The position numbers were made by a program, and so were the translations under genes. From JAUWMI01 sp964454265 (GTDB lineage: Bacteria; Sumerlaeota; Sumerlaeia; MWCT01; JAUWMI01), in contig CAYVXD010000057.1 in the NCBI GenBank assembly GCA_964454265.1, positions 1-23,192 of the forward strand: a DNA stretch of 23,192 nt. The letters are read 5' to 3'. Below, piece after piece: positions 1 through 6,802 of this stretch. Position 1 is the first letter of the stretch, and every line of letters begins with the position of its first letter. The notes beneath the pieces were generated by a model. The model was not told the DNA's origin. It was given only the letters and a program-made list of their open reading frames with translations, and ran no database searches.

Positions 1-238
1 TGATGACCCAGCGCTGCGCACTGGGCTTCTATAGATCGCCCCTTCGGGGCTGTTTCTGGGCATCTATATATGGCCCCTTCGGGGCTGTTTCTGAGAGAAT
101 ATTACGCCCTTTCAGGGCTTGGAATGTTGCGGAAGGTTGCCTCTGATGACCCAGCGCTGCGCACTGGGCTTCTATAGATCGCCCCTTCGGGGCTGTTTCT
201 GGGCATCTATATATGGCCCCTTCGGGGCTGTTTCTGAG
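1..238. repeat. Two 95-bp direct repeats built from CCCCTTCGGGG hairpins
   Basis: Positions 1-95 and 144-238 are identical over 95 bp and are separated by a 48-bp spacer (96-143). Each copy holds two degenerate 35-bp subunits (25-59 and 60-94 in copy one), each with the perfect hairpin CCCCTTCGGGG followed by CTGTTTCTG. A further inverted repeat sits at the start of each copy (CCCAG...CTGGG around CAGCGCTG). The spacer has its own small hairpin, GCCCTTTCAGGGC. The block lies downstream of the GT39-like gene. It resembles REP/palindromic intergenic repeats of uncultured bacteria. Short open frames through it exist only because the repeat lacks stops. The first copy starts at the window edge, so the array may extend further left. 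Confidence 0.85.
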
Positions 239-478
239 TGCGTGACCCATAGAGCATTCGCAAATATATTCATTTCCCAAGCGATGTGTGCATGAAATAT
301 TGCAGTTAGAGTGCAGCATTTTACCTTTTCCTGTTGGAGGTTCTCTCTGCTCATCTGCTGCGATAAGAGAAAGTCAGTAGCAGCCCGCTAATTATTAGCC
401 CGCCTACACGCATACCGGGTGTTTCTTAGCTTTACCGCTAATCTTGATTCGTCCGGCCGTTATTTGGTGCGTTGCCTT
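239..478. other. Intergenic gap, no gene seen
   Basis: This stretch runs from the end of the 95-bp repeats to the stop codon of the GT39-like gene. No open frame with a ribosome-binding site, no RNA gene and no strong terminator is visible on either strand. Confidence 0.5.
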
Positions 479-504
479 CTACGCGTGTTTTTCTACGCGT
501 GTTT
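477..504. repeat. 14-bp tandem duplication across a stop codon
   Basis: TTCTACGCGTGTTT occurs twice head to tail (477-490 and 491-504). On the minus strand it spans the last codons and the TAG stop (479-481) of the GT39-like gene. Because 14 is not a multiple of three, the duplication sets the frame and stop of the last residues (KTRVEKHA). Confidence 0.85.
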
Positions 505-2491
505 TTTGTTTCGCACGAAATTTACTCAATATTGCCGGCACTTTTTGTGTGAAAATTTCCCACCAGCCAAAAGGGGCATAAAAAGTAATCATTAACAGAA
601 AAGGTGCTATGTGAAGCACTAATCGCCAGTCCATGGCTCCTGTCTGTGCTAATATTCCAGACCAGTTTAGCGGATAGGCTAAAATAAAGGCCTGGGGTAT
701 TTCCATAACTACTAAGAAGAGCAATAATATTCGTTTTTTAGAAAAGAGCAGGGCCACTGCGCCCAATATAAACAGGATATAAAAGAATAGGTTGTTAGAA
801 AACAGTACTGTCTTTGTGTAATAGCCAAGATAAATAGATACCAGGCCTAATGCTGTTCGATTAATAACCTCACCGAGACTATGGAGCTTAAAAACATAAG
901 AGAGAAAAGATATCGGCTCACCAGTATAAGCATTTCTTGCCAGTTCTTCTTGTGAGGGAAAACCGGGTTGACCGCCGAATTCCTGGTTGCAATAGTAGCG
1001 CGTATGAATATTTACTGAATGAAACGGGTCTGGGGGGTGTGATATCTGGTAGTTATTATAGAGATGAGGAGCGATGAGCATTAATAAGACGCCTATCCTT
1101 ATCAGAGCCATTTTATAATTCCATTTCATGCGAATACCCTGATACAGCCAGAGCAATAGTATTATGCCAATCGTATTAAGCCTGACAAGACATGCCAGGC
1201 CAGCAATGAGTCCATCAAAAACGGATGCAATGGCCCATTGCTCTTTCTTATTTTTGCTTAGTGCACGGATAAAGAAAACTACGAAAAGGATAATGAAGAT
1301 TTCGAATCGTAATCCTCTGGGACTCATTTTAACAAAAGGTAAGGCCACACTAATGAAGCCTGCGGCTAAAATTCCTACCATTTTATTAAAAAATCGGACT
1401 CCTGCCCAGTACGTTACAACAATAACTCCTATTGATAAGCAGAAAGTCAAAAGTCTTAAGCTCAAATTAGACCAGGCAGTGAAAGAACAGAATATTTTAA
1501 CCAGCCAGATGAAGAGCGGTTCGCGCATACCAGTGTCATAAAGCCAGGAGAGTTGGCGGGCTAGAGACAAATAACCCTGAGCGTCGGGATCTAATCTCAG
1601 CGGCCATATTTTTTGAAGTAAAGTCCACCTCCATTCCAGCCCATAGACCAGTAGCAGAAATAGAAGTCCAAGATAAATCCGGTTATCCTGCCATAGACGT
1701 TTATCTTTTCTGAACGATAGAATTGCGTAACAAACAAAGACCGCGGATATAAATATCATGGAAGGGCCAAAGCCTATGAATTTATAGCTCAGCAGTACGA
1801 TAAATCCTGAGCTGATGACAAAGGAAGCGCCCCATACTTTCAGGTCATCTCTAAATACGTTCCCAAGGATAAAGATCAAAAACAGGCCTGCGAAAAGACA
1901 GGCAAGAAATGAGCTCAAAGCAGGGAAATTGGCAGGATAATTATCAACAAAGCTTATGCTGATTTTATCCAGCAAAGTTTTTCCGGCGGGAAAGCCTGGC
2001 GACACATTGCACTGAAGAGCGATTCTAAACCTATCCTCCCCATGAGTTAATTCAGAGATATCAAAAAACACGTTACCTCTCACATCTATATCCCTATAAT
2101 ATGTGGATGCACCACCAGGGCTGGCAAATACCACTGCATTCGTGATCCCCCGGGTTTTGTAAAACCATAAATTAACTAATACGCCATGCTCAGGGTTCTT
2201 ACGGAATTCCAGGGTTAGTTGGCCTGAGCTACCGGGCAGCAAGGTTAACCCATAGGGCGTGGGCAGCCACTCGCCATGCACGTTCACCAGGTGCTTTCTT
2301 AGTTCCTCTCCTCTATCATTGATGTTATCCACAAAGTAGCTTACGCCGAGCTCTTCTTGCGATTTAAAGAAAATGCTCCAATCTTTATGGCTCAGGCTTA
2401 TATAGACAAGAAACAACCCGGCACAGAATAGCGACATTCTTAAGGCCTGGGTCTTGATAAGCCTGTTAAGCAGATGTTTTGGCCATTTCAT
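479..2491 (-). CDS. GT39/PMT-like integral membrane glycosyltransferase
   Basis: A 670-residue polytopic membrane protein. Residues 17-35 form a first membrane segment, about 40-185 a periplasmic beta-rich domain, and from about 193 onward many membrane segments follow. The motif RLDPDAQGY (299-307) and then REPLF (323-327) matches the catalytic-loop region of GT39/ArnT/PMT_2-type enzymes, which move sugars from polyprenyl-phosphate donors on the outer face of the cytoplasmic membrane. The acidic pair in DPD is the likely catalytic site. The acceptor cannot be told from sequence. The extra N-terminal domain is unusual, since most PMT_2 proteins start directly with the membrane core. Two 60-base lines sampled from the gene have only 17 and 24 G+C, clearly lower than neighbouring genes, which suggests transfer. 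The family call is good; the exact role is open. Confidence 0.72.
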   Translation of the reverse strand: MKWPKHLLNRLIKTQALRMSLFCAGLFLVYISLSHKDWSIFFKSQEELGVSYFVDNINDRGEELRKHLVNVHGEWLPTPYGLTLLPGSSGQLTLEFRKNPEHGVLVNLWFYKTRGITNAVVFASPGGASTYYRDIDVRGNVFFDISELTHGEDRFRIALQCNVSPGFPAGKTLLDKISISFVDNYPANFPALSSFLACLFAGLFLIFILGNVFRDDLKVWGASFVISSGFIVLLSYKFIGFGPSMIFISAVFVCYAILSFRKDKRLWQDNRIYLGLLFLLLVYGLEWRWTLLQKIWPLRLDPDAQGYLSLARQLSWLYDTGMREPLFIWLVKIFCSFTAWSNLSLRLLTFCLSIGVIVVTYWAGVRFFNKMVGILAAGFISVALPFVKMSPRGLRFEIFIILFVVFFIRALSKNKKEQWAIASVFDGLIAGLACLVRLNTIGIILLLWLYQGIRMKWNYKMALIRIGVLLMLIAPHLYNNYQISHPPDPFHSVNIHTRYYCNQEFGGQPGFPSQEELARNAYTGEPISFLSYVFKLHSLGEVINRTALGLVSIYLGYYTKTVLFSNNLFFYILFILGAVALLFSKKRILLLFLVVMEIPQAFILAYPLNWSGILAQTGAMDWRLVLHIAPFLLMITFYAPFGWWEIFTQKVPAILSKFRAKQKTRVEKHA

Positions 2492-2600
2492 ATTGGGGAC
2501 ACACGTTAGGAATTGTTCTCAGGCAGCCATTAATCAGCGATTGCAAAAAAATTGCTGATTTACTCAAAGTGCCTGTTGTCTTGATTAATTATAGAAAACG

Positions 2601-2628
2601 GTAGGGACAGATTATAATCTGTCCCTAC
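2601..2628. repeat. 28-bp perfect palindrome (GTAGGG...CCCTAC)
   Basis: The left half, GTAGGGACAGATTA, is followed directly by its exact reverse complement, so the whole 28 bp is a perfect inverted repeat without a loop. It shares its outer GTAGGG/CCC-TAC frame with the palindrome at 10875-10902. No T run follows it, so it is more like a REP-type intergenic element than a terminator. Confidence 0.8.
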
Positions 2629-2672
2629 AACTTATAAAGCATTGAACCATATTACTTATGGCACAGATTCTA

Positions 2673-2686
2673 TCCGCCTAGGCGGA
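2673..2686. repeat. 14-bp palindrome TCCGCC-TA-GGCGGA
   Basis: A perfect 14-bp inverted repeat with arms TCCGCC and GGCGGA. The same arms with a GC centre occur at 6803-6816. Both copies lie in non-coding gaps. Confidence 0.7.
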
Positions 2687-2825
2687 CTGAATTCAAATTT
2701 CACTAATCATTCTTAATGGCTTAGGCGACATTTATGGAACTTTGAATTCTTGCAGATTATCTTACATAGAGCACTGAAATTATCCTGGTCAAACCGGAAT
2801 TATTCGGACGCTAAATTTATGAGCA

Positions 2826-3668
2826 TCAGAAATTTTCGGGCACTTGAGTTAATAAGGTTATCGCGGCGTCGCGAATGGTCTCGCCGCTTCCCGGTGCCAG
2901 AGCCGGGAGGCCGTAGTATTCAAATGACGACTCCACTTCGTAACCGCCTTCGGCAAATGCCGCTCGCGGCGGAATATAGCCTACCACATCATTTGCCATT
3001 GTGACAATCCATGTTGATTGAAATGGTGATGCGCGTTTGATCTCCTGCCCCAATTCGACGAAGAGCTCACCTGGGATTCCGACCAAAGCAAGGTCATTGA
3101 TCGCAATTACTTGAACGGGAACGCGGAAGGGCGAGGGCGGGGTGGTTTGTCTCGTATCGCTTCGTGTGGATAGGGTAACTGTAGTTGCTGCCGCGTGAAT
3201 GAAGACATCTTTTACGGATTTTGTGCGGCGTGCAATTTTCAGAAGTTCCGCGCCCAGAGATCTTCCCATTGTTTCCATTTCGGTGAAATCATCCTGACCG
3301 CAGACGTAAGGATTGAGGTCTGCACATGCGCCAAGGGTCATGAGAGCAAGTGGTGTGGCGTCCAGAGATTGCTCGATCCAGTTTCGCGCAGCTCCGGGGT
3401 AATCGGCTGTGAACAGCAGATGCTGCGGGCCCATCACCACTGGATGACAGGCATAGTTGAACAGTATGGCCAGTGGCGTGGCGTCAGGGCGAGTAAACGA
3501 TGCAACGAGCACTTCTGGATCCACTGGTCCAAGAGGAATTCGTTCGGGATTTGACCATTTGTTCTTAACTTTTCCCTCCCCGGATTTCACCCGACGATTG
3601 TATGTAAGAGAGATCCACGCGACCTGTACCGAACCCGAAGTGCGCAGGCTGCATTGCTGCGAACGCAC
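2826..3668 (-). CDS. Neutral-ceramidase-like protein, C-terminal part after a frameshift
   Basis: This frame carries the larger, C-terminal part of a neutral/alkaline ceramidase-like domain. It shows NYACHPVV (the Zn-ligand His region), GACADLNPY (compare the conserved G-C/A-x-D-x-NP region), GIPGELFVELGQEIK, and NDVVGYIPPRAAF with EGGYEVE. Homology begins at about 3602 with YNRRVKSGEGKVKNKWSNP. The residues before that, from the nominal start at 3668, are an out-of-frame reading of the N-terminal part. There is no ribosome-binding site of its own, so it is probably not translated separately. It completes the fragment at 3565-4107. The intact protein would be exported and would act on an amide such as a ceramide, or on another unknown substrate. 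The gene is a pseudogene unless the frameshift is a sequence error or is bypassed. Confidence 0.75.
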   Translation of the reverse strand: MRSQQCSLRTSGSVQVAWISLTYNRRVKSGEGKVKNKWSNPERIPLGPVDPEVLVASFTRPDATPLAILFNYACHPVVMGPQHLLFTADYPGAARNWIEQSLDATPLALMTLGACADLNPYVCGQDDFTEMETMGRSLGAELLKIARRTKSVKDVFIHAAATTVTLSTRSDTRQTTPPSPFRVPVQVIAINDLALVGIPGELFVELGQEIKRASPFQSTWIVTMANDVVGYIPPRAAFAEGGYEVESSFEYYGLPALAPGSGETIRDAAITLLTQVPENF

Positions 3669-4107
3669 GCGTACCTGCCTGGATGATTTTTTGCTGGATG
3701 AGCTCTCTGTATGCTGGTGGTGCTTTCACTGGCGTTGTTTGCAGGCATGCAGGGCCGGCGTGCGTGTGAATGCATGATATGAGGATATTGGCAGAAGGGA
3801 TGCCGAGGCGGCGCTGCAGCTGGGCTTTGGCTGCGCTGATCAGCTTGCCGTCGAGCGCCAGCAGGTCGCATACGATAATGAGCACGCGTGTATTGGCTTC
3901 AAGGGCAAGGGCGCGGACTTCGAGCGGATCGTGAATTCCTTGCGGAATTGCCTCAGCCCGTGACGCATACCCCGTAAAGGCACCTGCCCGTATTGGCTCG
4001 AGGTCAACTTGTGCTGTCCCTACCCTTAGCGGCTCTGCAAGAACCCCCTGACAAAGCAGGCCAATAACAAGAACAATGACAATGATGGTAGAACGCAATA
4101 CAATCAT
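3565..4107 (-). CDS. Neutral-ceramidase-like protein, N-terminal part before a frameshift
   Basis: The protein begins with a signal peptide (residues 1-24, hydrophobic, ending VLA-EP). The ceramidase-like start follows: RVGTAQVDLEP, then CIHTHAGP (His114 and His116, the first Zn-binding motif of the family). Homology runs to FGFGTGRVDLSY at about 3607. After that the frame (IQSSGEIRGGKS) is random and stops at 3565. The natural continuation, NRRV, lies in the next frame and belongs to the fragment at 2826-3668. The switch coincides with a tandem TGTA-TGTA at 3599-3606. A strong extended -10 promoter lies just upstream at 4144-4152, so transcription is likely even if the product is broken. Confidence 0.75.
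   Translation of the reverse strand: MIVLRSTIIVIVLVIGLLCQGVLAEPLRVGTAQVDLEPIRAGAFTGYASRAEAIPQGIHDPLEVRALALEANTRVLIIVCDLLALDGKLISAAKAQLQRRLGIPSANILISCIHTHAGPACLQTTPVKAPPAYRELIQQKIIQAGTRAFAAMQPAHFGFGTGRVDLSYIQSSGEIRGGKS
3599..3606. repeat. 4-bp tandem duplication that breaks the ceramidase-like frame
   Basis: The plus strand reads TGTATGTA (minus strand TACATACA). Removing one 4-bp unit joins ...GRVDLSY directly to NRRVKSGEGK... and restores a single open frame from 4107 to 2826. This is the simplest explanation for the two overlapping fragments. Confidence 0.8.
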
Positions 4108-4143
4108 TTTTATCTTACTCTGCTATCGAATAGAGAAATTAAT

Positions 4144-4152
4144 ATTATAGCA
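4144..4152 (-). promoter_or_regulatory. Extended -10 promoter for the ceramidase-like gene
   Basis: The minus strand reads TGCTATAAT, a perfect TATAAT with an upstream TGn extension, about 37 bases before the ATG at 4107. No good -35 hexamer is seen, as is common for extended -10 promoters. Confidence 0.5.
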
Positions 4153-4195
4153 CGGCCCCAAAGTTGACTGTAGCCCATCTTACAGGTTTGGGTAT

Positions 4196-4270
4196 TTACT
4201 TCTTCCATCGTTCCAGTCTCCACGAGGTGGTGACGTCAACTTTTCCAGTGACGGGTAGTCCGGCGGCATC
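4196..4270 (-). pseudogene. Possible 3' remnant of an interrupted gene
   Basis: Immediately outside the left heptamer array the minus strand has a 24-codon open stretch, starting DAAGLPVTGK, ending TSWRLERWKK, then TAA at 4196-4198. It abuts the terminal inverted repeat at 4271 exactly. It could be the C-terminus of the gene that was disrupted (the DUF1028 gene starts on the other side of the cassette, in the same direction), but it is too short to assign. Simple removal of the cassette does not restore one frame. Confidence 0.3.
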
Positions 4271-4346
4271 AGGCTGGAGACTGGAGACTTGAGGCTGGAG
4301 GGGGATGGTTTTCTCATCTCTCCAGTATCCAGGCTCCACTCTCAGG
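4271..4346. repeat. Left heptamer arrays, two facing blocks
   Basis: Four AG(G/A)CT(G/T)G units occupy 4271-4298. Four degenerate units in the opposite direction (TCTCCAG, TATCCAG, GCTCCAC, TCTCAGG) occupy 4319-4346 and run over the stop codon of the four-helix-bundle gene. The two blocks could pair into a hairpin. One more copy of the 11-bp core TCCAGTCTCCA lies outside at 4212-4222. Confidence 0.7.
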
Positions 4347-4701
4347 ACTTCGAACGCAATGAACATATCAGGCTATTGAGGACTTTGGAGGTTTCTTCAC
4401 ATGAAGCATGAATGGCTTGATGCGTGGCGTCATCGAGATAACCCAACCGATGCGCAAGCGAGATCTGATAACCCAATTCACGGGCAGATCCGTAAGCCAT
4501 ATCCAGAAAGCGGAGGTAGTCCGCTTCGCTGGAACGAGCGCAGCCTTCCACTATATTTGACGCGACAGAGACGGCCGCCCGGCGCATTTGGGAAGTCAGG
4601 CCGAACAGTTCGTCTTTGGGAAATGGTTTTGTGGCCTTGTAAGTCTCAAGCGTCAGCGCGTCAGCGAGTTCAAAAGCCCGAAGTTTCCTGTAGTCGCGCA
4701 T
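4342..4701 (-). CDS. Four-helix-bundle protein, S23/rRNA-intervening-sequence family
   Basis: A complete 119-residue member of the S23/IVP four-helix-bundle family. Family hallmarks in order are MRDYRKLRAFELADALTLE at the start, FGLTSQMRRAAVSVASNIVEG (39-59), the SSEADYLRFLDMAYGSARELGYQ segment and a final amphipathic helix with HASCEETSKVLNSLI. An AGGGG ribosome-binding site lies about 8 bases before the ATG at 4701. Relatives occur inside 23S rRNA intervening sequences, as the Avd accessory of diversity-generating retroelements, and as many stand-alone genes of unknown function. No reverse transcriptase or variable repeat is present here, so the Avd role is unlikely. The gene lies inside a cassette with inverted heptamer ends that replaces most of a DUF1028 gene. 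The protein probably binds nucleic acid or forms an oligomer, which is an inference from the family only. Confidence 0.88.
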   Translation of the reverse strand: MRDYRKLRAFELADALTLETYKATKPFPKDELFGLTSQMRRAAVSVASNIVEGCARSSEADYLRFLDMAYGSARELGYQISLAHRLGYLDDATHQAIHASCEETSKVLNSLICSLRSKS

Positions 4702-4743
4702 ATGTTACCCCTGTCTAGATAATTTGCCAACAAACAGGCGGCA

Positions 4744-5016
4744 TTATCCAGTCTCCAGCCTCCAGTCTCCAGCCTCCATTTCTGGATTGACGATTGCCTG
4801 ACTGGCAATTGCACCGACCCCAGCTTTGGCAAAAGGGACGTACATCCCTACGGCGGGGAGTTTCGTCGCAGTGGCGACACCGACATCGCCGGTGGCTTTA
4901 TCATAGGCGACAATGGAGAACGTATGGGCGATCGGTGCATTGCGAGACTGGCCAGCACACGTCAGATTGCCTATGGTGCCCAGCAGCATGGCAATGAAGC
5001 CTCCCATCAGAAGCAT
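4744..5016 (-). pseudogene. DUF1028 family protein, truncated after about 80 residues
   Basis: The ATG at 5016 follows a GGGGGAG ribosome-binding site and begins a signal-like hydrophobic stretch (residues 1-22). The typical DUF1028 N-terminus follows: HTFSIVAYDKATGDVGVATA (31-50), TKLPAVGMYVPFAKAGVGAI (51-70) and ASQAIVNPE (71-79). Normal members run on for well over 100 more residues. Here residue 81 onward (EAGDWRLETG) is simply the translated heptamer array, ending at TAA 4744-4746. DUF1028 proteins are N-terminal-nucleophile-hydrolase-like and of uncertain function. The gene is clearly disrupted by the four-helix-bundle cassette, and the rest of it is missing rather than just displaced. 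Confidence 0.75.
4747..4778. repeat. Right heptamer array (14-bp unit, 2.3 copies)
   Basis: TCCAGTCTCCAGCC is repeated twice (4747-4760 and 4761-4774), then TCCA. Each 14-mer is two heptamers. Positions 4760-4775 are the exact inverted partner of 4271-4286. Confidence 0.85.
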
Positions 5017-5056
5017 TTTCCATTCTCCCCCAAATGAGTGTTGGCTCGCTTTCTTT

Positions 5057-5080
5057 GAGGCTGTGTCTGAGGCTGTGTCT
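5057..5080. repeat. 12-bp tandem duplication upstream of the DUF1028 remnant
   Basis: GAGGCTGTGTCT occurs twice head to tail (5057-5068 and 5069-5080). It lies in the 112-bp gap between the DUF1028 start and the GHL10-like stop and is not coding. Confidence 0.75.
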
Positions 5081-5128
5081 ATTGTTCGAGCAAGACAAAT
5101 GTCACAGCACGCAACGAACGGATAATGA

Positions 5129-6586
5129 CTAAATCTTTATATTCTGAGTGACCACCTGCGACATGGGAAGTTCTACGGTGATCTTTTTTGAGCAAGGAGC
5201 ATGTGGGTCGTGAGCGACGCAAAGGGTGTAAGTGCCGGGTGGTAGAGAGACGAATGAGTAATAGCCATTGTCGTCGGTTGCCATGCGCAGGTTAAGTTCA
5301 TCAAGGCAGACAATGACGTTGCGCATCCCCTGTTTGCCATTGGCGTCGATCACCCGACCAGTGAGGATGGGCAGTCGTGGCTCCTCCAGCCACGGCGTGC
5401 GCGGCACATTGGCTGGCATCGTGAAGAGCGCGGATTTGACAGCGTTATAAAATTTTTCTTCCGGTGTTCTGCCGTTGTAGGTGTAGCCATAGCGAAAGCC
5501 GGTAATGCCTGCAGCGCGGCGCTTGCGTACCTCGCGCATCTGGATAATGGACTCGTCAATAGAATTGAGGTAGAGGCCGAGGCCTATGACCGGAAGGCGG
5601 CCAAAGGAGGCTGCGACGGTTAAGTCGACCCAATCGCGAAAATCGCGTTTCTGTTCAGGAACCTGTTCGCGCTTATAGTCCATGGGCATATTGATATCCA
5701 GGATGCCTTCGCGCATCCAGCCGCACCAATCTTGTAACGCTTTGGTGTAGGCGGCTGATGCCTGCCAGCCGGTATCGAGCGCACCCCATGTGATTGTACA
5801 TGCTGAGACACGGACGTGGGGCTTGACGCGCTTTGTTTCAATGTAGACGCGGCGCACGAGATTTGTCACGCGGTCACGGCGCCATTGTGCCCAGTTGGGA
5901 TTGTCGGGTTTGGGCATTCCAGTAAAGTTTGTATCCTTGCGAAAGAGCTCCAAGGCAATGGGGTTATAGCCGGTGACGTCGCCGTCGTAGCGAATGTAGT
6001 CGAGGTTGATGCCATCAACATCATAGCGTTGCACGATTTCAGCGCAGACCTGAGCCAGGTAGTTTTGCACACCGGGTACGCCCGGATCAAGCATCATGCC
6101 TTGCCCTGTGGAAGTAGTTTTTCCGTTTTTATAGGCCAGGCTGAGCCACTCAGGGTGGCGGGCTGCCACGTGTTTAGGCGACGGTGGTTCTTTTCCGCGC
6201 CAGCAGGGATATATAACGATCCATGGATGGACTTCGAGGTATGGTTGACCACCACTGGTGTCATGAGCTTTCTGAATCAAATCCAGAAGCGGATCAAAGG
6301 CGGGGTCGGGGATTTTTGGTGAGCGGGGTAAGATGCGCGAGTCGTAAAAGGCCATGCCTTTATCAACGATATTCGGGATAATCGCGTTATAGTTATAATT
6401 CTTTACGGTTTGCACAAATGCCGTAACGGCTTGAGGCGTCAGATATGAACCGGGAGAATCGTAATTTGCTGCCCATAGCATCCTATACTCATCAGCAAGT
6501 GGATTGTCAGCGGCGAAAGATAGGCCAGTGAACATAGAAAGAAACACGACTGTCAGGCTAACAAGCGACCAGATTGCATATCGCAT
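5129..6586 (-). CDS. Exported GHL10-type glycosyl-hydrolase-like protein with a C-terminal carboxypeptidase-regulatory-like domain
   Basis: A 485-residue exported protein. Residues 1-26 are a signal peptide ending SFA-AD. Residues about 32-395 form a TIM-barrel like the GHL10 (DUF187) family. The diagnostic strand is DGINLDYIRYDG (191-202), which carries the candidate acidic residues. Other supporting pieces are VHPWIVIYPCWRG (119-131), LDPGVPGVQNYL, DINMPMDYKRE and GITGFRYGYTYN. Residues about 409-485 match a carboxypeptidase-regulatory-like/transthyretin-like beta domain (TGRVIDANGKQGMRNVIV, then GYYSFVSLPPGTYTL), probably for binding or spacing. An AGGAGG lies 8 bases before the ATG at 6586. 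The substrate is not known; polysaccharide breakdown outside the cytoplasm is the usual inference. It sits beside two other exported-protein genes in the same direction. Confidence 0.85.
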   Translation of the reverse strand: MRYAIWSLVSLTVVFLSMFTGLSFAADNPLADEYRMLWAANYDSPGSYLTPQAVTAFVQTVKNYNYNAIIPNIVDKGMAFYDSRILPRSPKIPDPAFDPLLDLIQKAHDTSGGQPYLEVHPWIVIYPCWRGKEPPSPKHVAARHPEWLSLAYKNGKTTSTGQGMMLDPGVPGVQNYLAQVCAEIVQRYDVDGINLDYIRYDGDVTGYNPIALELFRKDTNFTGMPKPDNPNWAQWRRDRVTNLVRRVYIETKRVKPHVRVSACTITWGALDTGWQASAAYTKALQDWCGWMREGILDINMPMDYKREQVPEQKRDFRDWVDLTVAASFGRLPVIGLGLYLNSIDESIIQMREVRKRRAAGITGFRYGYTYNGRTPEEKFYNAVKSALFTMPANVPRTPWLEEPRLPILTGRVIDANGKQGMRNVIVCLDELNLRMATDDNGYYSFVSLPPGTYTLCVAHDPHAPCSKKITVELPMSQVVTQNIKI

Positions 6587-6802
6587 TATACTGCCTCCTG
6601 TTACATGGGTTATCTACCGTGGTCGGGGATAAGGATAATACTGTCGTTGCAAGCAACACAATTGTCGCCTGGCACTCCCAATTCAGACTATGCCAAAGTG
6701 AAAAAATGAAAGTCAATAGAAAGTTCGGCAGGCACTGAGAGACGTTATTAAGATGAAATCTTAGCCACTACGAGACAATGTATATGACGGAAATAGGGGC
6801 GA

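Larger units (their letters stand above)
2492..2825. other. Intergenic gap rich in palindromes
   Basis: No gene is visible between the GT39-like start and the ceramidase-like stop. The gap contains a 7-bp inverted repeat (AATCAGC at 2532-2538, GCTGATT at 2554-2560), the 28-bp palindrome at 2601-2628 and the 14-bp palindrome at 2673-2686. A minus-strand TATAAT at 2588-2593 could be a -10 box for the GT39-like gene, but no matching -35 is seen. Confidence 0.5.
4271..4775. mobile_element. Four-helix-bundle cassette with inverted heptamer arrays (IVS-like)
   Basis: AGGCTGGAGACTGGAG at 4271-4286 is an exact 16-bp inverted copy of 4760-4775. Both ends are built of 7-bp units: AGGCTGG/AGACTGG repeats at 4271-4298, and TCCAGTC/TCCAGCC repeats at 4747-4778. 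A third, degenerate heptamer array facing the first lies at 4319-4346. Between them is one gene, for an S23-type four-helix-bundle protein. The DUF1028 reading frame stops being homologous exactly where the right array starts. This resembles 23S rRNA intervening sequences, which also encode this protein between inverted ends, but here the host is a protein gene. No clear target-site duplication is seen, and no transposase is present. Confidence 0.5.

Noticed and set aside
1..238. Possible CRISPR array
   Set aside because: Only two copies, 95 bp each with internal tandem subunits and a single 48-bp spacer; no cas gene nearby. It fits a palindromic intergenic repeat.
29..354. Two overlapping minus-strand open frames
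   Set aside because: They are translations of the 95-bp repeat (ETAPKG-type peptides), without a ribosome-binding site.
4342..4701. Avd accessory protein of a diversity-generating retroelement
   Set aside because: No reverse transcriptase, template repeat or variable repeat is in the window; the family is shared but the context is not.
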